The translations under genes were made by a program, and so were the position numbers. Shown piece after piece: positions 1 to 11,173 of a stretch of DNA of 64,000 nucleotides. Source of the stretch: Neurospora intermedia (lineage: Eukaryota > Ascomycota > Sordariomycetes > Sordariales > Sordariaceae); contig BTPP01000006.1 in assembly GCA_037102815.1 (NCBI GenBank), positions 372,001 to 436,000 of the forward strand, in the 5' to 3' direction. The notes under the pieces are model-generated. The model was not told the origin of the DNA and did not search any database. It worked only from the letters and a program-made list of their open reading frames with translations. Numbering within the stretch: position 1 is the stretch's first letter; each line of letters starts with the position of its first letter.

Positions 1-1945
1 CTCGAGAAGGAGACATTCGCCTATATTATCCTAAATTGCTTTAATGCGGATACTATCTTCTAGTCGAACCTAGAAGCTTAGTTATTAACGAAGGAAGAAC
101 TCTAGGAATACCTAGACGATGGAATTAAAGCCGAAAGGATTCTATTATAGGCGTTGAAGTTGGGGAGGTTGAAAGAATACTATTTAGTAGTCGAATTAGA
201 GGAGGAGCAACGTAAGGAAATCGCGAGGTACTCCTAAAAGGAAAACGGAACATTAATAATATTAGAATAATAGGACGGGAACGAAGAGGAGATATTTATA
301 CTAACTACGGGAGCTATCTAAGCCACGGCTATAGCAAGAACCGAAAAGCACTATCTAACGAGCGCCTAGTTACGCCTAAGAAGCTGCTCGAGCAGCTCCA
401 TTATACGAGCCTGGTTCATAGTAACCTCACAGTACCACTGGACCCAGTTATTGTTCATAAGGGCGCGACCGGGAGTATCGACGGCCATAGGGCTGCCGGG
501 AGCGGAACTACTACTACCACCAGAGCCGGAAGCCGCACGAACAGGAGTAGCGTAATCGCCACCGCCGGATACGACACGCGCAGGAGTAATAGCGCTACCG
601 CTGGAACCGGACGCGATCCGAACCGGATTTATAGCACTACCGCCGAGTAGGGAAGGAATACGACTGTAACGAACGTCCTTCGCGACCAGCTCGCGGTAAC
701 CCTTCTACTGCTACTCAGTGACATTATAGTTTAGGGTACAAGGAAGACGCTTGTAGTCGGTAGGAAGGCCGTCCCGCTCCAGACGGGTATGTATGCGATT
801 GGTGAAGTCGTTAGCGATACGAACGAAGACATCTAGGTTGAAGTTGAACCTATTCTGGCTACCCACTACTATAGTAACGGCTGCCGCCTAGACAGCGTTG
901 CGGGCGTCGCGGAGACTAGTAGGAACGTCCAGTATATATTTGCCGGAGGTGTGGTCGTAGGTAGCGTTCTAGGCACCGCTAGCTAGGAGCGGAGTTAGAT
1001 AGCGGAAAGGAAATACAGAGGACGAGTAACCTACCAGTAGACGAAATAAGGCAAACCTTATCGGCGACGACCTTCTAGAAGGTACCGGGGGAGCTAGGCC
1101 TATTATTATTAGAGCGCGGGACGGAGGCGAGATCTAGAGTGTAGTAAAGGTAGGGGATCTTACGTACGACGCTAGTCAAATTAGTACAAGGACTGGAGAA
1201 GAAGAGGAGGAAGCCGTACCGGTTCTGAGGGGGATAACCACCGATAAAATCGCGAAGAGTACGAGCGAGGAACGCGGGCTCCAAGGGCACGACCAAGGGG
1301 ACCGCGGGGGACGTAGGACCCGGGGACGCGATAGGGGAGGAACCCTCCGCGTTGGAGGTCAAGTCGATGGGGCTGGGACGATGGCGGCCGGAGGAAGCTA
1401 TTTTAATGGAAGTTGCAATAAGGAAGAAGGAGGAGAAGGACTAGGAGGGGCGCCGCAAGGGGGATTATATAGACGAGGGAAGGGGTCCTTGCGCCAATGC
1501 AAATAGGGGTAGAGCCGCGGGGTGGGAGAGTGAATAATGGGGCGGAGGTATTTGCAAACGGGGGAAGGAGGCGAAGGAGTAGGGTGGGAGACGGGAAGAT
1601 GGGATGGGGAAGCGGGGAGAAGGCGGAGGAAGGAACGGTAGGGAGTAAGATGGAGAGGCGGCGAAGGAAGCGGCGTACCGGCTTTAGTCCTATTCCTACT
1701 ATTCCTATTATTCTAGTATTAGGACGACGCAGCGGTGGAAGAGACGAGATCATATTCGCTGTAGCGGTAGGTGAGAACCATTATAGCTGTAAGTAAAGTA
1801 GGAGCGGCGTGGTGAACCACGGCCGAGATGGAGCTGGAGGTTTTCATCCGGGGGCGCTTAACGCCTCACGGTTTTCCCCTCCAGAGAACTAGAGAAGGAC
1901 CCCATGCCAATAGGGCACTATAGTTTATAGTCTAGGAATAAGAAT
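1..1945 (+). mobile_element. LINE-A copy 0, 3' part (non-LTR retrotransposon, Tad1-like)
   Basis: This is the 3' portion of a LINE whose 5' part lies outside the window. It aligns along its full length with 16770-18722 (LINE-A copy 1) and with the reverse complement of about 53738-55690 (copy 3). The first 300 bases on the + strand read as the C-terminal tail of ORF2: a decayed Cys/His cluster (ETFAYIILNCFN-like), then KEELWEYLDD and LKEYYLVVELEEE, as in many fungal LINE ORF2 ends. The remaining 1.6 kb is a long 3' region that carries an oppositely oriented gene (366-1401). The 3' end, near AGTTTATAG...GGAATAAGA, is followed at once by Gypsy-A1 sequence, so the LINE inserted into that element. 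This is the least mutated of the LINE-A copies in the window. Confidence 0.8.
366..1401 (-). pseudogene. antisense intron-bearing gene in the 3' region of LINE-A (copy 0)
   Basis: A reading frame on the strand opposite to the LINE ORFs. The start codon position is now ATA at 1401-1399 (ATA GCT TCC TCC), most simply an ATG changed by RIP; the stop is TAG at 368-366. A 52-nt interval at 1034-983 has a GTAGGT donor, a CTAAC branch-site match and a TAG acceptor, typical of ascomycete introns; removing it joins the two frames and leaves 984 nt (328 codons with the stop). At least one stop remains inside. The predicted product begins with a Ser/Pro-rich stretch, has a core containing LARTLRDFIGGYPPQNRYG and VFVRIANDFTNRIHTRLERD, then three degenerate Gly/Ser-rich repeats (SAINPVRIASG, SAITPARVVSG, YATPVRAASG), and ends in WVQWYCEVTMNQARIMELL. 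I recognise no family. No signal peptide or membrane span is evident. Confidence 0.6.
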
Positions 1946-4618
1946 ATTATTTATAATAGAAATAAAGACCGCCACCCAACTTCCCAATAAATAATATAGG
2001 GGTACCCGCTTTAAAATTACTTATTCTAATAAACCCTTTATTTAATAAATCTTTTAACATCTTTTTTAAAATAAGAAATTCTTCGCGGATTATACTATAC
2101 AATAGCCTAAAGGGTAGGAGAGATTCTTTACTATCGGGTCCTTTCTTAATTTTAATTTAATAATTAATACTAAAGCAATAAGGATTCTATTTATTAATAT
2201 TCTCTTTTATCTATAATAGGAGGAGGTTGTAATATACTAAGGGAATTATCTTTTCAAATTACTCTTTAATATAAACCTTCTTTAATTATAGCGCCTTCTC
2301 TATATCCTTTAAACTAATTATATATATAGCTTCCTCGGCTGCTTCGCTACCGAACTCTTTTCGTAGACGGCAAATATAGCTTATAAAAATAGTAGTAAAT
2401 ATATAGGTAGTAAATTTAATATCTTTAATAAAGTCCGTATCTAGTATTTATTCTCCTTTAATATACGGGACCTAATAATTTATAATACTCAAATATATCC
2501 TCTTCTTGTAAGGGACGGAGTAAACCTTTATTACTTTTAATTATAATTTGCTTAAGATAATAAGAAATTCTAAGAGAAGGATAATATATATATATATTAA
2601 GTATATATATTTATTAACTTCAATAAGGAAGTAAGTAAGTTTTTAAATAGTAGTTCCCTCTATAATAGTAGAAGTTCCCTTTATATAGCGGGGTTTAATA
2701 GAAATAATAGGAATATTAAGATTTTTGATAACCTTCTTACTAATTATAGTATAGTACTAATAACCCTTATTAATAAGGGCGTAGAATAAATTATAATTGT
2801 TAATAATAAATAGGATTAATATAAATTCTATTTCTATTTATAATTTAAATTTAAATTCTTCTACCTTATTTAGTACTTCTAAGGGCTCCGAAGCCCAACT
2901 TCGCTCCGGAATTACTCTTTTCCCTACTCGGGGGCGGAGTCTTACTCTTCGTCCTTTTCTAATAATAGAAGAATTTCTATAATAATAATTTAAATATAGA
3001 TATTATTATTCGGGGGAATTATTAGCAAATAAAGATAATTATTTATATAATAATTAGAAGTTCTACAATAGAGGTATAAATTATTATCCTTATATTTCTA
3101 ACGCTCTTTATTAAAGATTTATTTAGTACGTTTAGGGGAAATAAACGAATTTAAATTACTTTATCCTTAATTACTATAACCCTTAATAAACGTACTAACG
3201 TAAATAATTCTTATAATAGTATTATTATTAATATCCGTAATAGAATTTTTAAATAAATTCGAAGGCGAAGTAGAAGATTATTAGCGTTAGTTATTAAACT
3301 TTAGAGTATTAACGTAGGACGTAGGGAGGTAGGAACCGCTTCTTTAAATAGAGCGACCCCGCTAATTATAAAAATATTTATAATAATCTTCTTTAAATTT
3401 AAATATACGTTTATAATTAATAATATAGTACTATATTTGGGCTACATACGTACAATAATCGTCTAAAAGGTTTATTAAAAAGAATTTATTATAAAACTTT
3501 TTATTAATTATATAATAGAGGTATATTAATTTAATTAGGCTCTCCTAATTATAATTACCGACTTTTAGGAACTTATTGTCGAAAGTAGTAAGGAAGGTCG
3601 CGAACGGCTTTCTATCTTTCTAATAAAAGTAAAAAAGTTTATTAAAGGGAATATCCCTATTTTAATATAAACCGAAGATTACTTAAATTTAATTAAGTAG
3701 GGCTATAAAATCTTCTTTACTACGGGTAGTCTTACTAATCCAAAACCCTTTAAATTATAATTATTTATTATTAAAAAACGTATTAAAAATTTCGTATTAC
3801 GTAGCGTTACAATTAGTACGAAGCCCGGCCTTAATATTATATTATATATTTTAATAAGTTTATTATAGTAAAAGAGGAATATATAAGGTTGCCTATCCTA
3901 CTTAGGGAGTTTAAGAGGCTTTCTTTTATATAGGGTAGTGCTGTAACTATTATTTTAATTAGTAAAAGTATTTAAAACGGGGACGTTAGAACCCGCCGCT
4001 CGGTTAGTTAGAGCGTCCGTAAGTAGGAAATTTAAATACGGAGTAAGGATAGGATTAGGATTAGAATTAAAGAGAAGGGACTTAATACGATTATAGAGAG
4101 AAGTACTACTATTTAGTACTCTAATAAGGCTCTTTATAAGGCTATTACTAGGAATACTACTACTAGTATTTTATTAATCACCACTTTAAGAATTATAGAA
4201 TTCCTCTATATTATTAAAATCTATATTATTAAATCCGATTATAATAATTAATAATACTGTAATACTACGCTATAAACTATTAGCCGTCTTTAATTTCCAT
4301 TCTACTATTCCGCCGTTAAATTTTATTATATTCGTTAATAAAAATAGTAATAGAACCTAATATAAGGGGTGTAGTACAATTAGCATAGATGCTAGCTTCA
4401 ATTAATCGATAAGGTTCTACGAAGAAGAAAAGAGGGTAAAAGAGCGCCCTTTGGGCGGGTATGGCCAGCTGTTCTTTTTAAGGGACGTGCGCGCGTACGG
4501 GCTACTGAGGTACCGCAGCGGCAAGCAACCTGATTGGTCGCATCAGCTGCCGGCCGGTTGAGACTCGGACTAGCGAGACTGCCAGTCACTCCAGCCACGG
4601 GCGGCAAGCCCCATAACA
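1946..4618 (-). mobile_element. Gypsy-A1: Ty3/Gypsy LTR retrotransposon, partial fossil
   Basis: Partial minus-strand Ty3/Gypsy element: the 5' LTR is at 4361-4618, gag and protease territory follows at lower coordinates, and the start of reverse transcriptase lies at about 2250-1950 (VLKK..KDLLNKGFIRVSNSKAG.PILF-type motif). LINE-A copy 0 interrupts it at about 1945, so the rest of pol is outside the window. It aligns closely with 30177-32709 (Gypsy-A2), with differences that are nearly all transitions. It is badly broken, with many interruptions throughout, and reads as an old RIP-inactivated fossil. Confidence 0.8.
4361..4618 (-). repeat. 5' LTR of Gypsy-A1
   Basis: A 258-bp unit seen three times in the window (here, 6498-6757 and 32450-32709). 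In element orientation it starts TGTTATGGGGCTTGCC. It is clearly GC-richer than the internal region. The open frame of 73 codons inside it on the minus strand is not conserved as protein and is ignored. Confidence 0.85.
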
Positions 4619-6492
4619 AATATTATATTAATTATATATTAAAAGTGCGGGTATCGAAGCGACTGGAAGCGTTAGGGGTAAATTAATATTAAACCGGTAC
4701 GTGCCCGGAACGACCGGAACTAATATAATAATAATTATACCCCGAGCTAGTATAAAGCCGGCGAAAGCCTTAAGAGTTTTAAACCTATTTTGAAAAGAAC
4801 GAAGTAAGTTTATATAAAAGGCTATAAATTTTCCTAACTTTAATAGCCTACTTACTATTCGAATAGCGTAAGCGGAAAAACTTTTAAAAATTATAATAAC
4901 TATTTTATATACTTAAAACTAAACCCCCTAGGCTAACGACTGTAATACTAAATAGTACTTAAAAAAAACGTTAATAAATTAAAGAAAATATTCGTCAAAG
5001 TTATTAAGATACAGAAATCCTCCTCCCTAAAAATTTAAACTACAATTATCATAAGCCTAAATACCCCCCTTACGGGCCCGAAGAAACCCTATCTTATACT
5101 AACAGGCACTAAAACTATTATCCTTCTCCGAATCAAATAGTATTTAATAATAAACTTGGATAGAAAGCCTTGATTAGTTGTAAGGAGCGGCGTTCGGTAA
5201 TAAATATAATTAACGTAAGTATTAAAAAAGTACCTTAAAATTAATGTTAAAGTAATAATGAAATTATATTTTAGTGGAACCTATATAGTAATATTTAGTA
5301 AGAAAGGAAGGTGCTAGTATTTTTAAAGTTAAATTTAAATTATATATATCTATTATTGAAATATAATAACTACTATTAAAATGGTATTAATAATAGCCTA
5401 TAGTATACTATAAGTATTTATTAATAATCTTAAACCCGAAGTACTAGTAAAAGGCCTATCCGAAAAGAATAGTATTAATATTATTCGGACGAAAGTATAA
5501 CGAACGAGGTACGAGGGTAAAAGGCGCTCTTTACTATTCGAAGTATTAATAGTAGACGATGATATATATTTGATAAAAGACTCCCTTCTCTAAATAAGTA
5601 ACGCCTTCTATTAAAAGCCTTTGGAATAGAATTTAATTCTTTAATAATACTATGATTGTTAAGAGTTTAATTATTTAAACCGGTTCTACTATAATGAAAA
5701 GGAAGTATAATATCCTTACTATACTAAGGAGAAATATTTAAACGTAATAATAGTAGAGTTTAAAATCAATTACCCTTTTAATAAATAACCAGAATTTAAG
5801 AAGTACCTCCCTTATAATTATAAAGGATATACTATAGTATTAAACGAATGTCTATTTCTAAAGGCTATATAAAGCTACGCTTTGATAATATTGTTAGAGT
5901 GGTTTAAAGAATATAATACACTACGAGCTATACTAATTATAATTAATAATATACTAACCTTCAATTACAACCGTTAGGAAGCTACTTAAAAAGTCCTTAC
6001 TATATTCTAGTAGTTTCGCCATAAGGTAGAAATGGTAATTTTGATATTCCTAACGCTTTATTTAAAGATTTAGAAGTTTAATAGTAGGAAGTCCGCTCTT
6101 CTAGGAAATATAGGACTTATAAAATAGAATAGAAAATATTTAAGGTAAAATTTAATAAAGTGTATTTAAAACGCTACTAATAGATTATTAGTATAATTAA
6201 TATTATATAAGCGATGGGCACCAATCGAAGATATACTGGTACTATATGGGGAAGTAAGACACCCTACGCCGAGGGGGAAAGAGAAGTAGTTAGAGGAAGT
6301 AATAAGGATAAAGTAGGTAGTAAGATGGATATAAAGGTAATTAAAGTAATAAGGAAGAGGAGACGCCTAAGTACCGTAGAAGCGTATATACAATCTAACG
6401 GAACTACGCTATAATATTATATATAGCCCAATATAGACAATAATCCCGTAGTATACTACCTATTGAAAGTTATAAAATCCCTACTAATATAA
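4619..6492 (+). other. decayed coding stretch, left half of a split LINE-like element (LINE-B)
   Basis: AT-rich sequence between the 5' LTR of Gypsy-A1 and the 3' LTR of Gypsy-A2. On the + strand it has coding-like segments at about 5560-5960 (for example EFKKYLPYNYKGYTIVLNE) and an open run at 6214-6414 (GSKTPYAEGEREVVRGSNKD and a basic KVIRKRRR patch). The frame of this last run continues in register across the Gypsy-A2 insertion into 32715-33230, where a typical LINE ORF2 tail follows. I infer that both halves belonged to one LINE before Gypsy-A2 landed. The domain identity of this left half is not settled: I did not find clear reverse-transcriptase or endonuclease motifs in it. It has many stops. 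Confidence 0.4.
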
Positions 6493-6497
6493 GTAAC
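6493..6497. repeat. target-site duplication (left) of Gypsy-A2
   Basis: GTAAC directly left of the 3' LTR; the same five bases lie directly right of the 5' LTR at 32710-32714. A 5-bp duplication is usual for Ty3/Gypsy integration and ties two LTRs 26 kb apart into one insertion. Confidence 0.85.
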
Positions 6498-6757
6498 TAT
6501 AAGGGGTGCAGCACAGTTGGTACAGGTACTAGCCTCAATTAATCGATAAGGTTCTACGAAGAAGAAAAGAGGGTAAAAGAGCGCCCTCTAGGCGGGTATA
6601 GCCAGCTATCCTTTTCAAGGGACGTACGCGTACGTACGGGCCGCCGGAGTGCCGCAGCGGTAAGTAACCTAATTAGTCGTATTAACTACCGGCCGGTTGG
6701 GATTCGGACTAGCGAAACTACCAATTACTCCAACTATAAATAGTAAGCCCTATAATA
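6498..6757 (-). repeat. 3' LTR of Gypsy-A2
   Basis: 260-bp LTR, same family as 4361-4618 and 32450-32709. It is flanked on its right by a purine-rich tract in element orientation (minus strand of 6758-6780), which marks it as the 3' LTR. It is more transition-mutated than the 5' LTR. Confidence 0.85.
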
Positions 6758-6849
6758 TTAGCCCCCTCCTCCCCTCTAATTAGAAGATTACTTACAAACT
6801 TATACTCCGTTATATATACCCTTAAAATTAAATAACAAGCCTCCTCCTT

Positions 6850-8450
6850 ACTACTACCTGCGTTGTGCTCGAGTAATTTATATCTTTTAAATCGCTCCCT
6901 CTCTCTCTCTCTTCTTTCTTTTTCCTTTTTTAATAAAATTATAACCTTCTATTATAAATATCCCTAATACTACCGTCTCTCTATTGCCCTAACCTTCGCC
7001 TATTTCTCCTACTCTATTATTATTCCCGTCCCTCTACTATTTCTTTATATTTTACTCCGTTATCTATTCTATTTTTACCCCGTTCTTATACTAATATAAT
7101 AGTAATAATTCGCTTAAAATATCTAGTACTCCCAACCAGCCTAATTTCAACTAATTTATATAATTCTAATAATTCCAATAATTCTTATAATAGTAATAGT
7201 AGTAAGGTTCCTCCCCCGCCCCGCCCGTAATTCCTACTCCGGTTTCTAAGAAATTTAAAATCTTTAAACTAGTTTAAACCCGGCCTAATACGACTATAAT
7301 CGGTATTAGTAAAACTACTACCGATAATATAATTTTAGCCCTCGTTATTAAAGTAATTAAATTTCAATTTAATTAATATATTTACTACCTTTTTTATAAA
7401 TATAATTATATTACTACTCCTATAGGTAGTTCGGTTATTATTTATTTACTTTACTAATATAGTAAAGTAATTTATAAATTAATTCTAATTTAAATTTAGG
7501 ACGCTTTTGTAATTAAGTATACCGTTAATTATATTTCTGGTCTTTAGCGGGCTATTTTTCTAACTACCTTTAAAACGCTACTTAATTTCTCTTTCTTAGA
7601 AGAGAAAAGCTTTATTCCCGTATAAATTATTTATTTTACCTATTTTATATTCTAATTTTAACTTTTATAGCGGCTCTTAGGGTAGAATTAGTATTAAGGC
7701 GGCCGTTGCCCGCTTACTAAATCCCTCTATCGAACCCGGCGAATTTAGCGCTAATTCTTTATTAGGAATTAAATTAATTAAGTTTTAAAAGAGGATAATT
7801 ATCCTAGAGTTCGATATAGATTAAATAAGGTAGATAGTAGACCCTTTTATTATAAAATTAATAAATAAATTTATTAATCAGTATAATAAAGAATTTAAGG
7901 AAAAGAAGAAGAAGAAGAAAGAGGCGGTTACTATTACTATTATTAAATCCTCCGCCCTAGTAGCTAACCCCTCCGATATTTAACCTAAATACCGTCTTTT
8001 AATTTATAAAAAGGATAATACTTCTAGTAAATACCTTCGTACTAATACCCCTACTACTACTACCCTTCGTAAATTCGAATAATAGGATGCCCCTATCCTC
8101 TAACTACCCCTTAAGGTCCGTCCCTCGGATAGTATTTACCCGCTCCCTTTACTACTACCTAACGTACGCCTAAAGAATATTCGCCTTTATAATATATACG
8201 AAATTACATTAGAGAATTTTACTAACGGTAGAAGGGAGGATATTAATTCTTTTAATATAAATAGCTCTATAAAGGATTTACTAAGTAATAATATTATAAA
8301 AAATATTTAATATTTTAAAGTAGTCTTAAACTTAATCCGAATGAAATTTTTACTTAGTATAGTATTATTCAAGAATTTTTAATTCTATTTCTTAATAATA
8401 ATTCTATAATTAATTCTATATTGTCCGTTAATAAATTTATAATTCTATAT
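6850..8450 (+). other. coding-like region antisense to pol in the 3' part of Gypsy-A2
   Basis: Between the end of the pol gene (about 8500) and the 3' LTR lies about 1.7 kb in which the + strand, not the pol strand, reads as protein. Recognisable stretches include IFKLV near 7260, IIGISKTTTDNIILALVIKV near 7300, a Lys-rich run near 7900 and RLYNIYEITLENFTNGRRED near 8200. The minus strand shows no comparable signal here. It may be an antisense gene carried by the element or a further nested element; I recognise no family. It is decayed with multiple breaks. Confidence 0.4.
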
Positions 8451-8499
8451 ATTATTAGGCGGGTACTTTTTAATATAATGATTAAAGGGTCTATTGTTC

Positions 8500-11069
8500 G
8501 TTATTGCTAGGCTGTACTTTATTTCAAACCGGTCTAACGCCGCTGTCTCTAAGAATTCTTATAATAGTTCCTAAATTAAGTTTTAATACCCTTTTTACTT
8601 TACTAAAACCTTTTTAACTATTCCTTTACATTTTTTTATAACATTCACATATAGAATTTCTTCGATTTAAAATTCTAACTCTCTTTTAATTTTAATAACG
8701 GGTAGGTAATTATTGGTAAATCTTTAATTTAGGAGGGGGTTAGTAGTGGTTCGACGAAGGAGATTAATATAGAAGATATTATATATAGTTCGAAGAAGGC
8801 TAGAAAGTTCTACTACGTACGGAGAGAGAACTTTAAAGATTATATATTTTATATATAATTAATTAAAATTTTTCTTTAAGCGGTCCGTTATATAGTTCTT
8901 TAAATTGAGCTAAACTTTATCCCTAATTTAAAAGCGTTCGGCTAATTAATAATATTAATTAATAAATTTCTCTTGCTTTTAAGTAGTTACAATTATAGTT
9001 ACCTAATATAAATCTATAATTTACTATAGCTTTTATATAAATTAGTAAACCTACTTTTTAATAGAAAGAAAGGGAGTTCCTAGGCGGGCTTCTTCTTCTA
9101 TTATAGAAATAGGAAATTCTATATCGAACCCATATATAACGAAGAAGGGAAATATCCTAATAGAGGTATTAATATAGCTATTAATAATTAATTAAGCTAT
9201 AGGGTACTATTTATCCTAATTGTTTTATATATAATTAATTACTACTTAGAGGTATATATATATTTTTTAATTTATACGTTCGGGGCCGCCGTCGGTTTGT
9301 AGGTAGTAAACTATATTTAAGAGACGTTTAATATTAAAAAGTTTATAGAACTTCGCTTAGCATTGGCTAATCTAGTTTAATCTTCTATTATTTACAATAA
9401 ACTATAGGAAACTATAATAATATATAAAGTATTATAAAAAACGTTTAATATATAATTCGGCCTCTATTAAAGGTATTAATTTTAATATTATATTCTTACT
9501 TAATTAGTCCTTAATTACCTAAAAATGAATATTACCGTTAGTTTCAAGGAGGTCCGTAATGAAATCTATCTATATCTTTCCATTAAATTAGTCCGGGACT
9601 AATAATAATTATATTAAATTTTATTTCTACTCTCTCTATACTTTTATAGAATTATTAGTATAATAATTGTAAAGGAACTAATATATATAGGTACTTAATA
9701 ACGGCTAATAGAAGTACCAATTGAGCGCGGCTATTATACCCTTGTAATTAGAATAGTTAAGGATATATAAATTATAAATTATTTATATTAAAGTAGTATG
9801 AAATATATTAAACTACTAAAATTATTCTATAAAATTTATAGTGTCGGACTCTATATATACTAATACTCTTGGAATTTAGAGGCGGCCCTAATAGAGGAGG
9901 CGGCCTTTAGAATCGATACTATAGTTTGTAATCTAAATTTTAAATTTTAATATTAGGTTAAAGTATTTATTATTATTCGAAATTGCGGTTTTAATTTACT
10001 AGTAGAAATAATCCTTTAGCGCTATTTAATTTTAAAACTATTATAAATCCGGATTTTCGAATACTTATATACCTTCCTACTTAGAGAGGACTACCCGGGA
10101 TGCGGAGATCCGAAGTAATAAATACTTTTCTAACGTAAAATTCAGAATTATTTATGGATTATAAACTTCCCGGTCTTCTTCTATCGGTATATTTTATTCC
10201 CTACGAAAAAATATATTAGGGACTACGCCCTCCTTCCCTAATTAGTACTCAATATTGAAATTGAAATAGAATAAATATTTAGCCTATTATACCTAATATT
10301 CTAAAAACTATTATATTTTTATAAAATATTTGAAGTTATAATAGTCCGTTAGGATGGTAAAAAATTCGTAATTCCCTAGTTCTACCGACTATTATTCTAA
10401 ATAATTAATAATTACTAATATTTCTTTATTATAAATTAGATAATTCCGTTTAATAGTATTAAACTTCTATAAATAATATTCTACAACCGTACACTTCCTA
10501 ATACTATCTACCTCCTATAAAATAATACCCCCGAAGATAAACCTATTATAATCCGTCTTAAAGAACGTTTTTTTATCCGGGTTAAATTTTATAAAAATCG
10601 GGGCTCTAGTAAATAACGTCTTTAATAATTAAAAGGCGGCTTTATACTCCTTCGTCTATTTAAATATTACCCCTTTACTTATTAATATTATAAGGGGCGT
10701 TATAACTTTAGAGAATTATAATATAAATATCCTATAGTAATTAATAAATCTAAGAAAGCTATATATACCCTTCTAGAAGGTAGGAAATAGCTATTCGAAA
10801 ATTGCTTTAACCTTTTCAGGATTAACCTAAACTCTAACGCTAATATAAATAATAAATCCTAAATACTTAACCTTCTTAATAACGAATTCGCATTTATCCG
10901 GATTAAAGTATAGTCTAGCATTTAGAAATTTCTATAATATAAAACGGATTTTAGCTTCGTAGTCCGTTTTAGAACCCGAAATATAAATAAGGACATCGTT
11001 TATATACGCCGTACAAAATTTATCTAAATATTCTTATAAAATAAAGTTAATATACTACTAGAATATTAT
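8500..11069 (-). pseudogene. Gypsy-A2 pol, distal part (reverse transcriptase C-part, RNase H, integrase, chromodomain)
   Basis: Read from high to low coordinates: the reverse-transcriptase catalytic neighbourhood (YINDVLIYISGSK-like, in place of the usual YxDD box) at about 11010, RPDKCEF/KKVKYLGF-type motif at about 10900, RNase H start at about 10500, integrase near 9560 (PDQFNGKIQIDFITDL-like), and a chromodomain-like end near 8640 (KKVLVKWKGY-like). The order and motifs are those of fungal chromoviruses. The 5' continuation is at 19102, across the LINE-A insertion. A fossil with many breaks. Confidence 0.75.
11057..11069. repeat. target-site duplication (left) of LINE-A copy 1
   Basis: ACTAGAATATTAT; the partner ATTAGAATATTAT is at 18723-18735. 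The 13-bp length is typical of LINE insertion. Joining the flanks restores continuous Gypsy-A2 reverse-transcriptase sequence, which confirms the insertion boundaries. Confidence 0.85.
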
Positions 11070-11173
11070 AAAACTGCTTTGAAACCGGAAACGCCGATTT
11101 CTGGTCGAGGAGTGCTCTAAAACGAAAACTAACAACGGCAATCGACTTAGGAGGGTCGTTTACGTCCCCTACG

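Noticed and set aside
1403-1796. 116-codon minus and 99-codon plus frames near the LINE-A 3' end
   Set aside because: They are out of frame with the conserved antisense gene, not open in the other LINE-A copies, and due to locally high GC.
4398-4619. 73-codon minus-strand frame
   Set aside because: It lies within the LTR, and the two other LTR copies do not keep it open.
6214-6414. Stand-alone small gene of 66 codons
   Set aside because: Its frame continues across the Gypsy-A2 insertion into a LINE ORF2 tail, so it is part of an interrupted LINE.
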